Source of the DNA: Phycisphaerales bacterium
GTDB lineage: Bacteria > Pseudomonadota > Gammaproteobacteria > Competibacterales > Competibacteraceae
DNA: 6,934 nt
Reading direction: 5' to 3'
Assembly: GCA_014879435.1 (NCBI GenBank)
Contig: JACSSB010000338.1
Location: 1-6,934 of the forward strand
Part shown: piece by piece, positions 5,507 through 6,934 of the stretch
Position numbering within the stretch: the first letter of the stretch is position 1
Layout of the letters: each line of letters starts with the position of its first letter
Made by a program: the position numbers and the translations under genes
The notes under the pieces: generated by a model
What the model saw: only the letters and a program-made list of their open reading frames with translations
The model's database searches: none
What the model was told of the DNA's origin: nothing

Positions 5507-6505
5507 ATGGCCATTAAGGTTGGCATCAATGGGTTTGGTCGTATCGGACGTATGGTATTTCGGGCGGCGGTGAAGAATTTCTCCGACATCGAGATCGTCG
5601 GAATCAACGACCTGCTCGAGCCGGAGTACCTGGCCTATATGCTTCGGTACGACTCGGTGCATGGCCGTTTCGCAGGTGAAGTTGCTGTCGATGGCACTAC
5701 CTTGATCGTCAATGGCAAGAAGATCCGGTTGACCGCCGTCAAAGATCCGGCGGAGCTGAAGTGGAACGAAGTGGGCGCCGACATCGTTGTCGAATCCACG
5801 GGTCTGTTCCTGACCGGGGAATCCTGCCAGAAGCATATCCAGGCTGGCGCCAAGAAAGTCATTCAAAGCGCACCCAGCAAAGACGACACTCCGATGTTCG
5901 TCTACGGGGTGAATCACGAAACCTATGCTGGGCAGGCGATCATCTCGAATGCGTCTTGCACCACCAACTGTCTGGCTCCAGTCGCCAAAGTGTTGAACGA
6001 CACTTGGGGCATCAAGCGTGGCCTGATGACCACGGTGCATGCTGCCACGGCGACCCAGAAGACTGTGGACGGCCCGTCCAACAAGGACTGGCGCGGTGGT
6101 CGCGGTATCCTGGAAAACATCATTCCGTCTTCGACCGGTGCTGCCAAAGCCGTGGGTAAGGTCATTCCTGCGCTGAACAAGAAGCTCACCGGTATGGCTT
6201 TCCGCGTTCCTACTTCCGACGTGTCGGTGGTGGATCTGACGGTCGAGCTGAATAAGCCCGCCAGCTACAGCGACATTTGCGCCGCGATGAAGGCTGCGGC
6301 TGAAGGCCCGATGAAGGGCGTCCTGGGCTACACCGAAGATTCCGTGGTTGCCACCGATTTCCGCGGTGAAAGCTGCACTTCCACCTTCGATGCCAAGGCC
6401 GGTATCGCCCTGGACGATACCTTCGTCAAGGTCGTGTCCTGGTACGACAACGAATGGGGCTACTCCTGCAAGGTTCTGGAGATGGTCCGCGTCATGGCCA
6501 AGTAA
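5507..6505 (+). CDS. gap: Type I glyceraldehyde-3-phosphate dehydrogenase (GapA-like)
   Basis: Tetrameric cytoplasmic enzyme that interconverts glyceraldehyde 3-phosphate and 1,3-bisphosphoglycerate, the substrate pair shared with Pgk encoded next door. The Rossmann start GINGFGRIGR (6-15) with G9-x-G11-x2-G14 is followed by VGIND (31-35), whose D35 favours NAD over NADP. SNASCTTNC (147-155) carries the catalytic C151, HAATATQKTVDGPSNKDW (178-195) carries the partner H178, then come SSTGAAKAVGKV, FRVPT, and WYDNEWGYS (312-320). At 332 residues, length is that of E. coli GapA, to which it is very similar throughout. The ATG at 5507 is chosen because GGAGG ends five bases before it and the protein then begins MAIKVGINGFG as expected. 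An in-frame TTG at 5495 would lie inside or before that ribosome site. It follows tkt by 119 bases and is separated from pgk by a terminator-like element. Complete and ordinary. Confidence 0.97.
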   Translation: MAIKVGINGFGRIGRMVFRAAVKNFSDIEIVGINDLLEPEYLAYMLRYDSVHGRFAGEVAVDGTTLIVNGKKIRLTAVKDPAELKWNEVGADIVVESTGLFLTGESCQKHIQAGAKKVIQSAPSKDDTPMFVYGVNHETYAGQAIISNASCTTNCLAPVAKVLNDTWGIKRGLMTTVHAATATQKTVDGPSNKDWRGGRGILENIIPSSTGAAKAVGKVIPALNKKLTGMAFRVPTSDVSVVDLTVELNKPASYSDICAAMKAAAEGPMKGVLGYTEDSVVATDFRGESCTSTFDAKAGIALDDTFVKVVSWYDNEWGYSCKVLEMVRVMAK

Positions 6506-6510
6506 GCGCT

Positions 6511-6525
6511 CGCCACTTTGTGGCG
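6511..6525 (+). other. Tight hairpin just after the gap stop codon
   Basis: CGCCAC (6511-6516) and GTGGCG (6520-6525) form a perfect 6-bp stem with a TTT loop, five bases past the gap stop. No T run follows, so it is unlikely to terminate. A stabilising stem for the gap mRNA 3' end is the simplest reading. Confidence 0.5.
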
Positions 6526-6530
6526 GTTCG

Positions 6531-6578
6531 CGACTGAGTTCAATCTGCCCCCGCCGTCTTGCGCCTTGCGCTCAGTCG
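6531..6578 (+). other. Possible antiterminator stem between gap and pgk
   Basis: CGACTGAG (6531-6538) is perfectly complementary to CTCAGTCG (6571-6578), an 8-bp stem enclosing 32 bases. The loop contains the left arm of the downstream terminator (6548-6553), and the right end of the stem touches its inner pairs, so the two folds compete or form a knot. The loop also holds a tandem 7-base repeat, CTTGCGC twice at 6558-6571. An antitermination role is inferred from geometry only. Confidence 0.4.
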
Positions 6579-6594
6579 GCCGGGGGTTTTGTTT
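6548..6594 (+). terminator. Intrinsic terminator between gap and pgk
   Basis: CCCCCG (6548-6553) pairs with CGGGGG (6581-6586), directly followed by TTTTGTTT (6587-6594). The stem can instead be extended inward as CCG (6554-6556) with CGG (6577-6579), closed by a small GCGC-CTT-GCGC hairpin at 6561-6571. A GC-rich stem plus a T-rich tail is the standard intrinsic terminator form. It ends only two bases before the pgk ribosome site, and no good promoter is seen between it and pgk, which suggests partial termination or attenuation. Confidence 0.72.
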
Positions 6595-6609
6595 AGAGGG
6601 ATTAAAATC

Positions 6610-6934
6610 ATGAATTTCAAGCGCCTGACCGATCTCGATGTCTCCGGTAAGCGGGTATTTATTCGCGCCGACCTGAACGTACCCCAGAACGATGCCGGTG
6701 AAATCACCGACGATACCCGCATCCGCGCTTCGCTACCGGCTATTCAATACGCGCTGGACAAGGGCGCCGCGGTGATGGTGACTTCGCATCTGGGGCGTCC
6801 CAAGGAAGGCGAGTTCAAGCCCGCCGATACCCTGGCGCCTATCGCTACCCGCATGTCCGAACTGCTGGGCAAGCCGGTGCGTCTGGTACAGAACTGGGTG
6901 GATGGCGGCTTTGAGGTCAAGCCTGGCGAGGTGG
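6610..6934 (+). CDS. pgk: Phosphoglycerate kinase, N-terminal part (cut by window edge)
   Basis: Cytoplasmic enzyme that transfers the acyl phosphate of 1,3-bisphosphoglycerate to ADP (glycolysis) or runs in reverse (gluconeogenesis, Calvin cycle). Only the first 108 codons are present, out of about 390 expected. The N-terminal substrate domain is clear: KRVFIRADLNVPQ (14-26) with D21 and N23, TDDTRIRASLP (33-43) with R37, and MVTSHLGRPKEG (56-67) with H60 and R63. These are the basic patch and hinge residues that bind 3-phosphoglycerate. The ATG at 6610 has GAGGG ending nine bases upstream and gives MNFKRLTDLDVSGKRV, the normal family start. It lies 104 bases after gap and immediately downstream of an intrinsic terminator, so its expression may depend on read-through or on a promoter I could not find. 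Confidence 0.96.
   Translation, partial: MNFKRLTDLDVSGKRVFIRADLNVPQNDAGEITDDTRIRASLPAIQYALDKGAAVMVTSHLGRPKEGEFKPADTLAPIATRMSELLGKPVRLVQNWVDGGFEVKPGEV

Noticed and set aside
5483..6040. Minus-strand open frame of 185 codons across gap
   Set aside because: It is antisense to a complete, highly conserved gap gene and shows no domain or credible ribosome site.

Overview
The window reads as an ordinary chromosomal segment of a gammaproteobacterium, with a GC content that looks to be in the high fifties. The evidence is the E. coli-like UbiC, UbiA, GapA and Pgk sequences, a ubiC-ubiA pair with overlapping ends, and the order tkt-gap-pgk, which is familiar from purple sulfur bacteria and relatives (Chromatiales-type genomes, Competibacter-like lineages). 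I cannot place it below class from the sequence alone. No mobile element, CRISPR array, tRNA or rRNA was seen.

Left part (1-1617, minus strand). A ubiquinone operon reads right to left: ubiC (chorismate lyase), then ubiA (4-hydroxybenzoate polyprenyltransferase), whose best start overlaps the ubiC stop in a TGATG. After a 38-base gap comes the first 30 codons of a small antibiotic-biosynthesis-monooxygenase (ABM) domain protein that runs off the left edge. This last gene is easy to miss, because a longer open frame on the other strand covers it. UbiC and UbiA catalyse the first two committed steps of ubiquinone synthesis.

Middle (1618-3290). A 179-base divergent spacer separates ubiC from a 392-residue CPA2-type cation/proton antiporter, which has the membrane domain only and no RCK domain. 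A 315-base gene-free stretch follows. It holds an A-tract-phased upstream region, a strong promoter (TTGGCG, 17 bases, TATAAT) and a leader of about 183 nt before tkt. Within the leader I can draw an H-type pseudoknot and a 7-nt perfect complement of the tkt Shine-Dalgarno. This is the best candidate here for an undescribed regulatory element.

Right part (3291-6934, plus strand). tkt (transketolase, with an unusual 32-residue N-terminal extension that seems to repeat the family's normal start), gap (NAD-type glyceraldehyde-3-phosphate dehydrogenase) and pgk (phosphoglycerate kinase, cut by the right edge). The three enzymes act on neighbouring steps shared by glycolysis, the pentose phosphate pathway and the Calvin cycle. 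No RuBisCO or phosphoribulokinase is visible, so autotrophy cannot be claimed. The genes do not look like one simple operon: tkt has its own promoter and leader, a consensus -10 precedes gap, and an intrinsic terminator with a competing upstream hairpin lies between gap and pgk.
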